Assembly: GCA_947652605.1 (NCBI GenBank)
Contig: OX393579.1
Location: 40,926,970-40,990,969 of the forward strand
DNA from: Elmis aenea
Lineage: Eukaryota > Arthropoda > Insecta > Coleoptera > Elmidae
DNA: 64,000 bases
Reading direction: 5' to 3'
Shown: piece after piece, positions 1 to 10,975 of the stretch
Layout of the letters: each line of letters opens with the position of its first letter
Position numbering within the stretch: the stretch's first letter is position 1
The notes under the pieces: generated by a model
The model's input: the letters and a program-made list of their open reading frames with translations, nothing else
Databases searched by the model: none
What the model was told of the DNA's origin: nothing
Translations under genes and position numbers: made by a program

Positions 1-203
1 TTTTTTTATATCTTTAAAACTAAAAAAAATAAAACGGAAAAACAAACTATATTTTCATTTTTTTACAGAATAAGTTATGAACTAAAAGTGCTTTGGCAAT
101 TTATTTTGCAGATTTCAGTTCTTCACCAAATTCACGCAACTTTGTCCTCGCTTAACCCACTCCGTAACTCTTGATTAGCGTCAAATTTGGAACACACCCA
201 CAT

Positions 204-897
204 ACAGGGTGTCCCAGTCCCAGTTATCGTGAACAGCATGGGGATCTTGTTAACGGCAAGAGATACAGAGATAGTTAAATAAGTCAAAATGATCTGATTT
301 AAGAGCAACTATTTTATGAAAAAATCTTGAAAAAGTTAATCGTTTTTGCGCCATTTATAAAAAAAAAGACGTTATCGATTTTTGCCTATAACTTGCTTAT
401 GTGGAACCATACTCAAAATATTTTTCTACATTATTGGGACACCTTTTTGCGTAGATTGGAAATTTGTTAATAAATTTTACCTATCTTTATTTGTTTTTGT
501 TATTTTAACATTAACTCTCTTATTTCCAATACGAGTCGTAGTTGGCTGTAACACCATAAAAAAATAATTGTTTTCTTGCTCTACAAATTGGCATTAAAAT
601 CAGATATAGCGTTCATAAGAAAAAATTTACCTGATGATGGTTTAAAAAAAGCGAAATGTCGTATGGAAAATATAATTGGGAATTTTGATTCGTTGCAAAA
701 AGTGGCCATGAAAAAGTTTTAACAGAAATGAAATTCGACATCAAATGAAAAAGTTACAGGCAAAAACAAAAATCCACTTTTGTTTGCATCGAGTTATTAA
801 ACACCTGAATATACAACTTTGCCCTAATTTAACCGAAGTCGTAACTCTTACTGTTTATGAGATTCCCATAATGGCCCTCAAAAAACGAGAACCCTGT
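204..897. mobile_element. TA-flanked MITE, ACAGGGT termini
   Basis: The left end begins ACAGGGTGTCCCAG and the right end finishes GAGAACCCTGT, with TA just outside both. The right half (about 586-897) matches the right half of the element at 35332-35868, including a CTGATGATGG...GAAA motif and the terminal stretch. The left end differs from that copy, so this is a chimeric or diverged member. It carries the subterminal GGGATCT core near 241. No coding content. Confidence 0.65.
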
Positions 898-1500
898 ATA
901 TGACCTAGTTACACTACATCATATGCACTACATCGTATTAATTGCGGTATTATTTTTATTATGCACCTATGTGACGTTGCACATACTTAAAAAGTTTACA
1001 TACTGCTTGCATTATATATTTTAATGTTTTCATGTTAAGAGTTCAGTAAGTAGTATAACTGAATCGGCAGTGCTAAAATATAAAACTGCAATGTACGTAA
1101 AATATTTACGTATTCAGCAACTCAAAGTATGGATTGAACACTCACTTCCAACTACCGATGAGTTCGTATTAATTATTTTTGCATTAATTAAAACTTTACG
1201 TTTTCCAACAGCGATGAAGATAGTTGTAAAACTAATTCGTTCCTTAAATTATGCAAATGTGTTAAGAAGTTTATTTTAACGACACTGGGAAGCCACGACA
1301 CCTCATTTAATAAAATTAAAATCGATGAGATTGTGGTATTATAATAACACATTATAACTAGGGATTGTAAATTTACCGACTTTTTGAATTACCGGTAATT
1401 CGGTAAAACTGTCAATCAAAACCGGTAATTTACCGGTAAACCATATTATTGTATATATTATATTATATAGTTTCTTTTTAGATTTTTGCGGTTACTAACA

Positions 1501-1611
1501 TTTTTAATATAGTTTTCGGAGTTTATCCGCGTCTCCCCTATAGTAGAGCTTGCCGAAACGGCGAGCCAATTTAAATATTACCCGGATAAACTCCGAAAAC
1601 CATATTAAAAA
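1501..1611. repeat. short inverted repeat inside the hAT element
   Basis: Arms 1501-1529 and 1583-1611 (about 29 bp, starting TTTTTAATATAGTTTTCGGA) are near-perfect reverse complements around a loop holding GCTTGCCGAAACG. The same GCTTGCCGAAACG string and right-arm text recur at 3267-3279 and 4080-4100, so this belongs to a dispersed family. Confidence 0.7.
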
Positions 1612-1901
1612 TAAATATATTTATATACATTCATTTATTATGGAACTGATTGAGATAGTTGAAGCCTAAACTATCCCAATCAGTTTCATAAAATATATTA
1701 GTTAACAGCCATCAAAGTAATATTTTTTTATGTAATATTAATATAATACAATATAAAATAACAATATATAATATATAAAATAAAAATATTACAAAAAATA
1801 TAATAAAGCATTACAAAAAACACATGAAAAACAAACTATTCTGAACATAAAATGTTACATACATAAAATATGTTGTCAAACTATTAACAATATTTTTTAT
1901 T

Positions 1902-2050
1902 TTAAACTTTTCTTAAAAAATAAGCACGTAGAAAACTTAATTTATCTAAACTATCGTCTCCTAATTGCGACCTAATTTTTGTACAAAATAATCCAGCCGC
2001 GGAAAAAGCTCTTTCGGATTCTACTACACTTGTTGGGTCGAGTAGTGATT
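1902..2050 (-). pseudogene. hAT transposase C-terminal dimerisation fragment
   Basis: Reading leftward from about 2050 to a stop at 1902-1904 gives roughly 48 codons containing ESERAFSAAGLFCTKIRSQL followed by a Leu/Asp-rich tail and FLRAYF. This is the ESERxFSxAG signature of the hAT C-terminal dimerisation domain. An in-frame stop lies just upstream of the fragment, and the BED finger and DDE core are missing. The fragment lies inside the element bounded by the 8-bp duplication, so it identifies that element's parent lineage. Confidence 0.85.
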
Positions 2051-2274
2051 AAACAATCATATGTCATTTGTATGTTTTCCCCTTATTTTTTTTTTTGAAA
2101 ATACGTCAATTTTTTTCGATTATTTGATTTAGATTTTTAGCATGATTAGAAAGATATTATAAAATTACCGAAATTACCGGTAAAAAACTGGCAAATTACC
2201 GGTAAAATTTGAAGAGCATTTTTTGCGATTTACCGGTAAACCGATTTACTGGTATTACAATCCCTAATTATAAC

Positions 2275-3244
2275 GGGCCTTGGTTTATGATTTATTTTAT
2301 ACTGGGTTGAGGTACTACAGCAAGAGCATATTTATAAATAGGCGAGGTAGAACCCACAAGGGGGCCTTCAAATACATTAAAACTCTTAACAAGACGAGTT
2401 TGTTAACAATATTTTCTGAAACAAAATCCATTTTTGCTCTGGTAGTCTATACGAAATGTTGCGGATTTAAACCAGTGAAAGAGTTACAGTTTGGGATCAG
2501 AACTATACATTTTTATTTAATGTACTTGAACAAATAAAAACTCAATGAGTTCGATTTCACAAAAATAGCCACCGCTCCATTTTCACAATTTTTATTACCA
2601 AGCCCTTCCATGGACAAATGAAACACAAGAAAATTATTTTAATTATTTCCTAAAGTCGCCCATTTTCTTGGTTCAAAAAGATTCAAACAATAATGTTACC
2701 ATTTTCCAATCTCAATGATTCGTTAGTTAAGTACAAAATGATGGGTAAATCGATTGTCGTAAAGTTTTAAAATCATCTCTTATAAATTACGTTTGAAAGG
2801 TTAAGTGATAATCTGCTTCTATTAATAGTTGTTGACTTTTTTATGATCTTCTTACATGAGATGTTTTAACAAATAAATATTAAAAAAATTCAACTCACAA
2901 TTTAAACATTAGTGTTTTATTTCTTCATAAAACGTAATAGTGACGTCTGCCGGTGATGTAGATATAGTAGCCAAAGTTTAAGTTAAAGTAATAATTGTGC
3001 ACAGGAAGTACCCAAAGAATAATAACTTTTTATTCCTTAAAATTTAATTGTAGATTAGCATAAATATATAATTTTTTATTATGAATTTCGCATTTACATA
3101 CAACTTTTTATTTAAGTAATAAAAGTCGAATGAATACGATAATTTGTAGAGAGGCGTATCTTTGTTAACATAATGTCACTAATTTCTGTCAGTGACATTA
3201 TGGTAAGTTTTTATTCGAATTGTTAAAAAATTGTTCAAAAAAGT
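2275..3244. other. AT-rich DNA, no gene recognised
   Basis: No convincing ORF, splice-bounded exon or structured repeat. An open frame near 2280-2537 has no domain signature and biased AT composition. A short palindrome (GTCACTAATTTC...GTCAGTGACATTATG) lies near 3172-3200. Confidence 0.5.
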
Positions 3245-3246
3245 TC

Positions 3247-3280
3247 TAGATAATGGCAAGGGAGAGCTTGCCGAAACGTC
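3247..3280 (+). ncRNA. degenerate hammerhead-ribozyme-like module
   Basis: GATAAT at 3249-3254 stands where a hammerhead would have CUGAUGA. A perfect 6-bp stem follows (GGCAAG 3255-3260 with CTTGCC 3267-3272), then GAAAC at 3273-3277. Same layout as the 3' end of the Penelope-like element at 12.4 kb. The first core box is degenerate, so activity is doubtful. Confidence 0.4.
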
Positions 3281-3293
3281 GAGTAGATGTATA

Positions 3294-4060
3294 TGTTACG
3301 GTCAAATTGATTATTCAGGGCAGTGTTCATAATGCTTGGTCATTATAAATAATGACCGATAAAATCAGGCAATTTAATAATTTTGTATTTGTCTACGACA
3401 ATCTAGGATAATTTATTACATTGCCCGGTCATTATAAATACTGCTATTATTTCTCTGGTCACTTTAATTAATTGACAGCAATTTGGCAACGTGCGTATGG
3501 TGTGATTCTTGCTGGCCAATCAGCAACCATTTTCGGTGGCTTGTCGCTTGTACCATCTTGCACTTTAACGAGTTCTTTGCTGCTCGAACTAGTTTCGTTT
3601 TAGCGTTCCTTGTTATTCTGCTTTAAAAAAAAAACTTTACCGACCTCTAACCTGAGTCTCTATGTCCATAAAATAGTATTGTGCAAACGCTGCACCTCAT
3701 TTTATTTCGAACTAGTTTCGTTTTAGCGTTTCTTGTTATGCTGCTTTAAAAAAAACTTTACGGACCTCTAACCTGAGTCTCTATGTCCATAAAATAGTGT
3801 TGCGCAATCGCTGCTCCTCATTTTATTTCGAACCAGTTATTTAAAAATTTGTTTTAATATAATATCCTCTTATTTTTGTATGTAGAGAATTATGAATAAA
3901 AATTTTCTCAAATTGCCCACTCGATTTCCAGCATTATTCATAATGCCCGGGCAATGTAATATTTTCTATATAATTTATCATTTTGTCACATCCCATTGGG
4001 CACTTTTTAAATTGCCCGGGCATTATAAATAATGCCCAATTATTTACATTGACCGTAACA
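3294..4060. mobile_element. DNA element with TGTTACGGTCAA inverted termini
   Basis: The left end TGTTACGGTCAA is the exact reverse complement of the right end TTGACCGTAACA, and TATA flanks both sides (3290-3293, 4061-4064). Subterminal regions carry repeated (C/G)GGCATTATNNATAATG blocks in both orientations. It has inserted into an older repeat whose remains flank it (GCTTGCCGAAACG to the left, AACTTCGAAAACCATATT to the right). No ORF. Confidence 0.75.
3585..3828. repeat. two-copy tandem duplication, about 122 bp
   Basis: Unit 1 (3585-3707) and unit 2 (3708-3828) both begin CGAACTAGTTTCGTTTTAGC and end CTCATTTTATTT. They differ by a few substitutions and a short poly-A length change. A third partial start (CGAACCAGTT) follows at 3829. 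Confidence 0.9.
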
Positions 4061-4401
4061 TATATATCACGCGAGTAAACTTCGAAAACCATATTAAAAA
4101 TGTTAGTGACCGTGAAAATCTTACAAGAAACATTTCTGTACCTCAGGAGTAAAAGGTCACTTTTCTTAAATTTTACAGTATGTAGGAAAAACTAATTTTT
4201 TGTTGTTCAGGCTCTGATACTTTGCCACCTTATTACTTACTTCCTTTATACGTATACAATGATAAGTAATATACTTATTTTTATCATATGTTTAACGAAC
4301 TTTAAATAAAAAACTGAGGAAAAATATTCAAAAAAGTGTAATTGTAAAAAAAGTGGACACCCGACCTTTTACTTCTGAGGTACTTATTCTTTATATCTAT
4401 G

Positions 4402-5482
4402 CATAGGCGACGACTTTCTAAACTCGCTAGGGGGGCAGGAGATATTCATTAACTACAATAGGTACCAGCACATGAAACCGTTTAAAAAACCGGTTAACCG
4501 TTATTTTTTGTCCGTAAAAGTGATTTTTTTTAACCGAAACCGTTATTTTTAATGGCAAAAAACGGTAACCTTTTTTAATAAACATTAATTTAAAAAAATA
4601 ATTCTGTACTAAATACGATTAGTTTACCAAAAGTTATTACTGAACGCTTGATTGTAAGTACATATATTATAAAATTATAATTAGATAGGAGCATTTTTAT
4701 TTCATAATTTGTATTTCTAATGTAAATAATGACAAAAACCGGGTTTTTAAGCGGTTTTCAAAACCGGTTCATAAGTTAAATCGTTTTTTTATGATAAAAA
4801 AAGGTATTTAAACGAAAACTGTTATAAAAATAAAGTTCTCGATTTCGGTTAACCGTTGACCAAATTTTTTTCGGTTTCGAGCCCTGATAGGTACAAAATT
4901 TAAGTTTATTCAAAATGCTAATTAAATAAATTACATAGTTAAATAAAATATAAATTAATTATAAAAAGTAGGTAACATCTTAACTGTTATTGCCGGTAAA
5001 AGTGAAAAGAACTAACAGATTAAAAGAAAATATTTACGAGAGAAAAAAGAATTTAGACATTTTCATATTTTTTGCTATAACATCTGAAGTACGAAGAATT
5101 TTGTACTTTTGTTAACTAAATGCTTTGGTAAAATATATATTTTATCTTTAAATAGCGGGAATCTACTTGAAAGGATGATGGCACACAACTGGTCAACTGT
5201 TAACAGCTTGGCGTTAAGAAATGAGAACGATAAATGTACGATGCACAAGTAGGTAGGTAGGTAGGTATTGGTACATAGTCTCAGTTCAGTCTCAGAATGG
5301 ACAAAAAAACAAAGTTTGGCACTAAATGTAAGTTGTATTCGAACGTGATATGTGCTGTTTGGCATAATTAAAATCTGATATGCACAAGTTAGCCTTTGCG
5401 ATGTCGCATGGGGGCGATGCCCCCCTAGCTCAATCGGTACGGGGGCACGAGCCCCGTTGCCCCCGTGTAGTCGGCGCCTATG
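4402..5482. mobile_element. hAT-type element, CATAGGCG termini
   Basis: The ends CATAGGCGACGACT and AGTCGGCGCCTATG are inverted repeats with one mismatch. They are bracketed by an identical 8-bp duplication TATCTATG (4394-4401, 5483-5490). The right subterminal region is GC-rich (GGGGGCGATGCCCCCC), in contrast to its surroundings. A TAGG microsatellite lies at about 5249-5266. A second hAT-type element is nested inside. No transposase recognised. Confidence 0.85.
4466..4886. mobile_element. nested hAT-type MITE
   Basis: The ends CAGCACATGAAACCG and CGGTTTCGAGCCCTG are imperfect inverted repeats, flanked by a perfect 8-bp duplication ATAGGTAC (4458-4465, 4887-4894). The interior is rich in AACCGGTT/AACCGTTA motifs. 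It sits inside the 4402-5482 element, so it inserted later. Confidence 0.85.
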
Positions 5483-5490
5483 TATCTATG

Positions 5491-6109
5491 TTCCCTACAT
5501 GGTTCCTTCTTGTATATCCGCCGCATTGGTGCCAGTAATCCATTTCGATAGCTTTAATTTTTGATGTATTTGATTGCCTTGTTTCCCAAAGTTGTGCCCC
5601 ATATGTACTAACACGTTGCTTTGTAAATTTTATTATTTTACGATTCTATAACAGGTTATGTAGTTGTTAAATGAGTAGTCTTTCGTGGCCTATTAGATTC
5701 TTTGCTGTGCGACACCTTGAATTTTGCAGAATATAATCGTTTATTATAACTATAATCAATATATTTACATAAAACTACAATAAGACTAATTATAACTATA
5801 TTTTAAATCAAAACATTTACAGTACAGCAGCTTGGTCTCTATCTCTAGGGCTTAGCATACACATCAAATTAATTAAAATAAGTAAGTTTATTAGTCATTA
5901 GGGTTAATTTAAAAAAGTTTTATCCATGAAGATATGACCAGTTTTTACGTCAACTTCGTAAAAACTTTTAAAATAAGTGCTGTAGCGCTAGTTGTGAATT
6001 TCCTTAGTTGGCGGCGTAAGCCAGCCAAAGACGTTGATAATAGCTACTGATAACGTTAATGTTCACTACGCTGTCGTGAAAACGCCTTAAAAGAGGCAAA
6101 TGCGGTAAT
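5491..6109. other. AT-rich spacer, nothing recognised
   Basis: No ORF or repeat boundary I can support. Only low-complexity AT sequence between the hAT element and a short minus-strand ORF. Confidence 0.4.
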
Positions 6110-6334
6110 TTAAGCGATTTTTATAACTAAAGGACTTGATTGCAGAATATAACTTGCTAAATCGCCGTTGAATCTCGTTGTAAAAATAAGATTTCTTGCG
6201 AATGTACGGACATCTACGTTATCGTTGTTTGTTTGCTCATCATTAATTTTTATAAAATCAACATTTGTAACGGGCGATTTGAGTTCTTGTTTACATTTTT
6301 CCAATATTCTCGCAAAGATAAACTTGTCTGGGTT
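6110..6334 (-). CDS. unrecognised ORF of about 74 codons, possibly an exon
   Basis: Not recognised. The minus-strand frame is open from 6334 to a stop at 6110 and has no good ATG. Its composition is mixed and charged (for example KCKQELKSP, NDEQTNNDNVDVRTFARN), more protein-like than most frames here. A CCCAG lies just upstream on that strand and could act as a splice acceptor. No domain, signal peptide or membrane segment is visible. It could be a last exon, a transposon scrap or chance. Confidence 0.2.
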   Translation of the reverse strand, partial: NPDKFIFARILEKCKQELKSPVTNVDFIKINDEQTNNDNVDVRTFARNLIFTTRFNGDLASYILQSSPLVIKIA

Positions 6335-6489
6335 TCATTAAACTATGTTTAGGGGTGGCTTAAGAAACTTTACGTTCGTTGTTGTAACGCATTCTAAGGA
6401 ATTTTGAATATATTTTAAAAGACTTTTTGCGGAATGAAACAAACACAGCAGTGTATTAACGCCAAAATGACACGGAATTTAAAATCTAT

Positions 6490-8135
6490 ACAGGGTGTCC
6501 CAGATTACATTTCCAGTATGCGGATCTCGCTTATTATAAGAGATACAGGTTTGTTTAAATTAGATGAATTATTCCTTAGTATGAGAGGAGCCACAATCAA
6601 TTTTTAAAAGTACAAAATTCCTCGTACTTCAGATGCTATAGCAAAAAATATGAAAATGTCGAATTTCTTTTTTCTCTCATAACTTTTTTGTCTTAAACAT
6701 TAGAACAATTTCATTTGTACCTTCTGAAGATACTTTTTAATGGAAAATGTAACTGTTATTTTAGATTTTTCTTACCACTTTCCATTTTTGAGATATTACC
6801 TACAACTTCTTTTTTTCTTATAAGCCGCGAGGTTGGCTATGGAATAGTTAAATGTATTTTTTGTTTTGTTTTTAATGAGATATTACTTGCTTTATTTATT
6901 TTAATAAATAAGTCACAAAATCAAGAAAAATCGTATTTTATCAATCATTTATCAAGCTATCTATGAAAAACAAACAAAAAACGTCTAAGTAAATGTCAAT
7001 GGACAGTATCAATTGTCTGCGGTGTCATTTATTAAAATTTTATAGTATTGTTGTATAATTCGATAGTCTTTTTAGCAAATTTGTTGTTATATAATTATGG
7101 GTACATTTAAAAATAACGAAAATTTTTAAATATTGTGATGCAATTTTCTTTGTCATAAAAACTGAGCGAATATACTAAGAGCAATATCGCGAGAGCAGGC
7201 AAAGAAGTGCGCGTAATTACAGAAATTTGGAAATGAATTTAAAAGAATATGGTTTCTTCGAGAGCCAACCAAAAATCCAAAACAAATTAATCAAGAATTA
7301 GAATTATCTGTTTTAACACAGTTTCTATTGCAAATAATGTAGCATCTCAATATGTTAAATTTTTCATTATTTGTAAATGTGCCTATAATTATATGATAAC
7401 AAATTTGCTGCAAAGACTATCGAATTACACAACAATATTATAAAATTCTAATAATGGGTAGTTCACACGGTGACTTTTAAAGTCGCCATTTTAAAAGTCG
7501 CGACTTTAAAAGTCAACGTGTGAACTAAAAAGTCGCGACTTTTTAAAGTCGCGACTTCGATTTGACAGTTCGACATTTGACGTAAGCCTACCATATTTTT
7601 ATATTTTGACATAACAGACAAATAAGTTAGGTTAACCTAACCTAATATACATTGGTTTGTCATCGATTTCCAATTTATCATGTCCCCAATAGATGTTTCA
7701 ACGATTTTAGAACATTATCAACAAATAGCAACTTCAAAATAATTAGTTGCTGTCATACTCGATGCTGCAATTACAAGAGCGGCCATTTTTATTTTAAAGT
7801 CGCGACTTTTAATTTGGGTAGTTCACACGGTGACTTTTAAAGTGGCGATTTTAAAAGTCGCGACTTTTAAAATCGCGACTTTAAAAGTCACCGTGTGAAC
7901 TACCCATAAATTAATGATACCGCAGACAATAATTGATACTGTCATTTGACATTTAATTAGATGTTTTTTGTTTCTTTTTTCATAGTGCGCTTGATAAGTT
8001 ATTCATAAAATACGATTTTTCTTGATTTTGTGACTTATTTATAAAAATAGATGTAGCAAGTAATATCTTATTAAAAAGAAAAGAAAAGCACATTAAACTA
8101 TTCCATCCAACTTCGCGGTCCATAAGAAAAAATGG
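6490..8135. mobile_element. large palindromic MITE, ACAGGGTGTCCC left end
   Basis: It begins ACAGGGTGTCCCAGATTACA with the subterminal GGATCTCGCTTATTATAAGA core. Its first 250 bp match the element at 59677-59930. A region of about 220 bp (6800-7021) is repeated in inverted orientation at 7907-8135, both containing CAATTGTCTGC/GCAGACAATAATTG. A smaller inverted pair lies inside (about 7030-7110 with 7370-7450). The right terminus is missing. A Harbinger-type MITE sits in the loop. Confidence 0.65.
7455..7906. mobile_element. PIF/Harbinger-type MITE
   Basis: The termini TGGGTAGTTCACACGGTGAC and GTCACCGTGTGAACTACCCA are exact reverse complements, and the inverted repeat continues for about 32 bp. 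TAA lies on both sides (7452-7454, 7907-7909), fitting the 3-bp TWA duplication of PIF/Harbinger. The ends are packed with repeated GTCGCGACTTT motifs. The middle (about 7640-7760) resembles 33890-34030. No intact ORF. Confidence 0.82.
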
Positions 8136-10975
8136 GGGAAGGATCTTTGACTTGAATATTGGGTTGGAACGTTTCTACATGACTTCTTAAGAACATATTA
8201 AAGCACTTTGTGCAATTTTTCCATTTCCTCTTTTAGGGTTTATTTTCTTTCACCAAAAAACGGTACATTAATAAAATTTACATTTGGTATTGTATTGATA
8301 TAAACTTTACATTAAAAAGTGTGGAATGATGGTGAAATTTAAAGAAACTTGAAGGAATAAATTTAATATATTATATTTTTATGAAGTGCTGGATTAAAAG
8401 CGATACATTTTATGTTATGAAAAACTGAGAAACGAGATAAATAAAAATAAAATAGTCGTAAAAAAACCGATCAACAGATCAAAATGATCTGAATATATCG
8501 AGGAAAACCTAAACATAATTGGTATAAAAAGTATTGCAGTCATTTGAAAACATTAAACCAATATTAATATAAATAGAACAATAACTACTGGTCTCATTGT
8601 TAGTAGAAACTTGCCAAAATTTAAAAATGTGTTTCTTTAACAAGCCAAAAAAGTTATATCTACGTAGATCTGATTCTTAAAAGTGACGAAGTTACGAATT
8701 TTTTAGGTGAAAAGTAAAATATTAAAAATTTAGTGAAGTAGTGACAACGTTTGAATTAATGAGCCAAAAATAGCGTTTGTGTCCTAAAGTATGAATCCAC
8801 CAAACACCCCATAACTTCGTAAAAGAAAAATATTGGGGATTGTCAAGAGAATATTGCGCAACAAAGGTAAAATGACCAAATAAGTACATAAAAGTATTAA
8901 AAAAATCTGGATATCCGGAAGCAATAAAGTATGGGCAGACGATCTGCAGAATGTTATACGCAGTATAAGATAAAAAGTTCTGACAATTACAAGACAATTA
9001 CACAAAAAAAAGTTATAAGATACATTTATATGTTCCAATAAGTATTATTTATTACTTATTACATAATATTTTTTTAAAGAAATTTAATTTACTTTAATAA
9101 GAAGTGACAATTTTTTTTTGAATCAAGCTTTATCTTTTAGAATTGGAAATATTGGAACTAAATTGGTAATAAAATGTGATAGGAGTAAAAGTCGAAGTTG
9201 GGTTTAAAAAAATATGATTACAACGAATTTAAAATCACAATATAATATGTATTTCATACAAATGATTGTTTCCAAATTTAATTGTTAAGTTATTCTAAGA
9301 AATAGAACAACTGATAATGAATAAAATAGAACAAAAGCTAATTAAGATGAATTTTATGTATTTGATAATTATATTGTTTAATAATTCGTATGCATATGGA
9401 AATATGTGAACTAGAAATAAAATCTTACTATTACAGCTACCTTTCCTAAAGAATAACGACAAATGCAGTTGAACTCCATTTCTCTAACACTTTTCCACAA
9501 TTTACACACATCTGGCATAACCTAATCCACCACTTTACTGCAATTTCTCTTCCGTTTTTCGACATCTCGCACTTTATACTGATGCCAGCAGCTGCACTGT
9601 ACTTCACGTACACAATTACGCGCCCGATTGCCCTTATAGCATTTTTCAAATTTATATTAAACCTGTTTGTCACTAATATATTTCTCCACAAAGTAAAGTT
9701 AATAAGCGATTTGACAATTTAAAATACGAAATTGGATTAAATATTTCCCCCAAGAATAAGTAATAAGTCAAGGGTTGAAATTTAATTATTTTTATCATGT
9801 AGTGGTGCAGTTATGGCCAATTAATAGCGAAGCTATTTTCAGTCGATCGCGAAGCTAATTTCAGTCGATCACTGCAACGATCTCCAAATTTTTTAAATGA
9901 TTTAATCATTTTTCTAGTCCAAAGAGATGACTACATTTTCTTTTATTTCTAGTATCTTTTACAGTTGACCAAAAATGGTGTCTAAAAATGGTCATTTTTG
10001 TATCGCGTTGGTCATGGAACCGTGCCGGAAAAAATCGACACTCCTTTCATGTGGTACTTTTTTAAACGAGATATACAAAAATTAAACAATAAAACTAAAG
10101 TATAACAAACAAAATGTAATAAAGCATTAAAAAAATAACTTAAATGTGACTTGTACATAAAAACGCTGTTCATAAACAAATGCGGCCCACGCCTGAAAAA
10201 CTTAGCGTTTCTCATTTCTGATCGTTTCATAGACGGAATGCGTTAAATAGCGTGCAGAAAACCCGGAACTAACAGACATTTAACAACCCAATGGATGGCG
10301 TGAATTAAATTGTATTGACAGGAGCGAGTTGATTATTCAAACAACGATTTTTTGCAGAAACGAAATCGTAATTGTTAAGAGTAATTTAACGCGTTTTTTG
10401 TTCGCTTGCTGGGCGCAGCAAATTGACGGTTCCTAATCAAACATTTTATAATTATATTAAAAGGAAAAGAGTGGTCGACTTTGGGAATATCTTTTTTATC
10501 GAAAAAATGCAAGGTTTTAAGGAATGCAGGTAAATTACTAGTTACACACAAAACAGTATCTTATGATACAATACTTTTAAACCGTTGTACTTGTAAGTGT
10601 ATAGGGCCCAAGTGTCAAGTAAATTATGTAAGTTACGAGTGTCAGCCGAGATTGTGATGCATATTATACAATCGGCATATGAAGAAATTAAAAATGACCT
10701 CCAAAATGCAACTGCGTGTTATACGCCGGGGCGTCCTATACGCGCCGTGATATACGGTATTTATTAGTTTTACATAGTTTTTCCTAAGTTTATTGATGCT
10801 TACTGTTTAAAATAATTGTTTTTTGCTTGTAAATTAAGAGTGTATATTTTGGGTCCAACGTGACACAAGTCTGGAATTGATTTATATGGAGTGCTATTAC
10901 AACAAGGATATAAAGATATGATTCCGATATTTTGCTAAGTAAAAACCATGGTTTCAACGATTTTTTCTTTTAATA
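8136..10975. other. AT-rich intergenic or intronic DNA, no gene recognised
   Basis: Overlapping minus-strand frames at 8722-9038 and one at 9446-9691 lack start context, domains or splice logic and look fortuitous. A short direct repeat (GCGAAGCTA.TTTCAGTCGATC) occurs at about 9828-9868. The stretch ends at the truncated left side of a Penelope-like element. Confidence 0.4.

Larger units (their letters stand above)
1359..2266 (-). mobile_element. hAT-superfamily DNA transposon, deleted copy
   Basis: Termini TAGGGATTGTAA and TTACAATCCCTA are inverted repeats. They are flanked by a perfect 8-bp target duplication ATTATAAC at 1351-1358 and 2267-2274, the hAT hallmark. Both ends are dense in subterminal ACCGGTAA motifs, likely transposase-binding repeats. 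A transposase C-terminal remnant is on the minus strand, and a 111-bp palindrome has inserted near the left end. At 908 bp it is far too short to be autonomous. Confidence 0.92.

Noticed and set aside
1545..1575. Third full hammerhead at GCTTGCCGAAACGGCGAGC
   Set aside because: The 5' half of stem II and box 1 are absent, leaving only the GAAAC side.
5075..5365. 96-codon minus-strand frame in the outer hAT element as a transposase
   Set aside because: It has no hAT motif and includes a translated TAGG microsatellite.
8722..9038. Two overlapping hydrophobic minus-strand frames that look membrane-like
   Set aside because: Phe/Tyr/Leu richness is what AT-rich DNA gives in this frame; no start context, splice sites or recognisable family.
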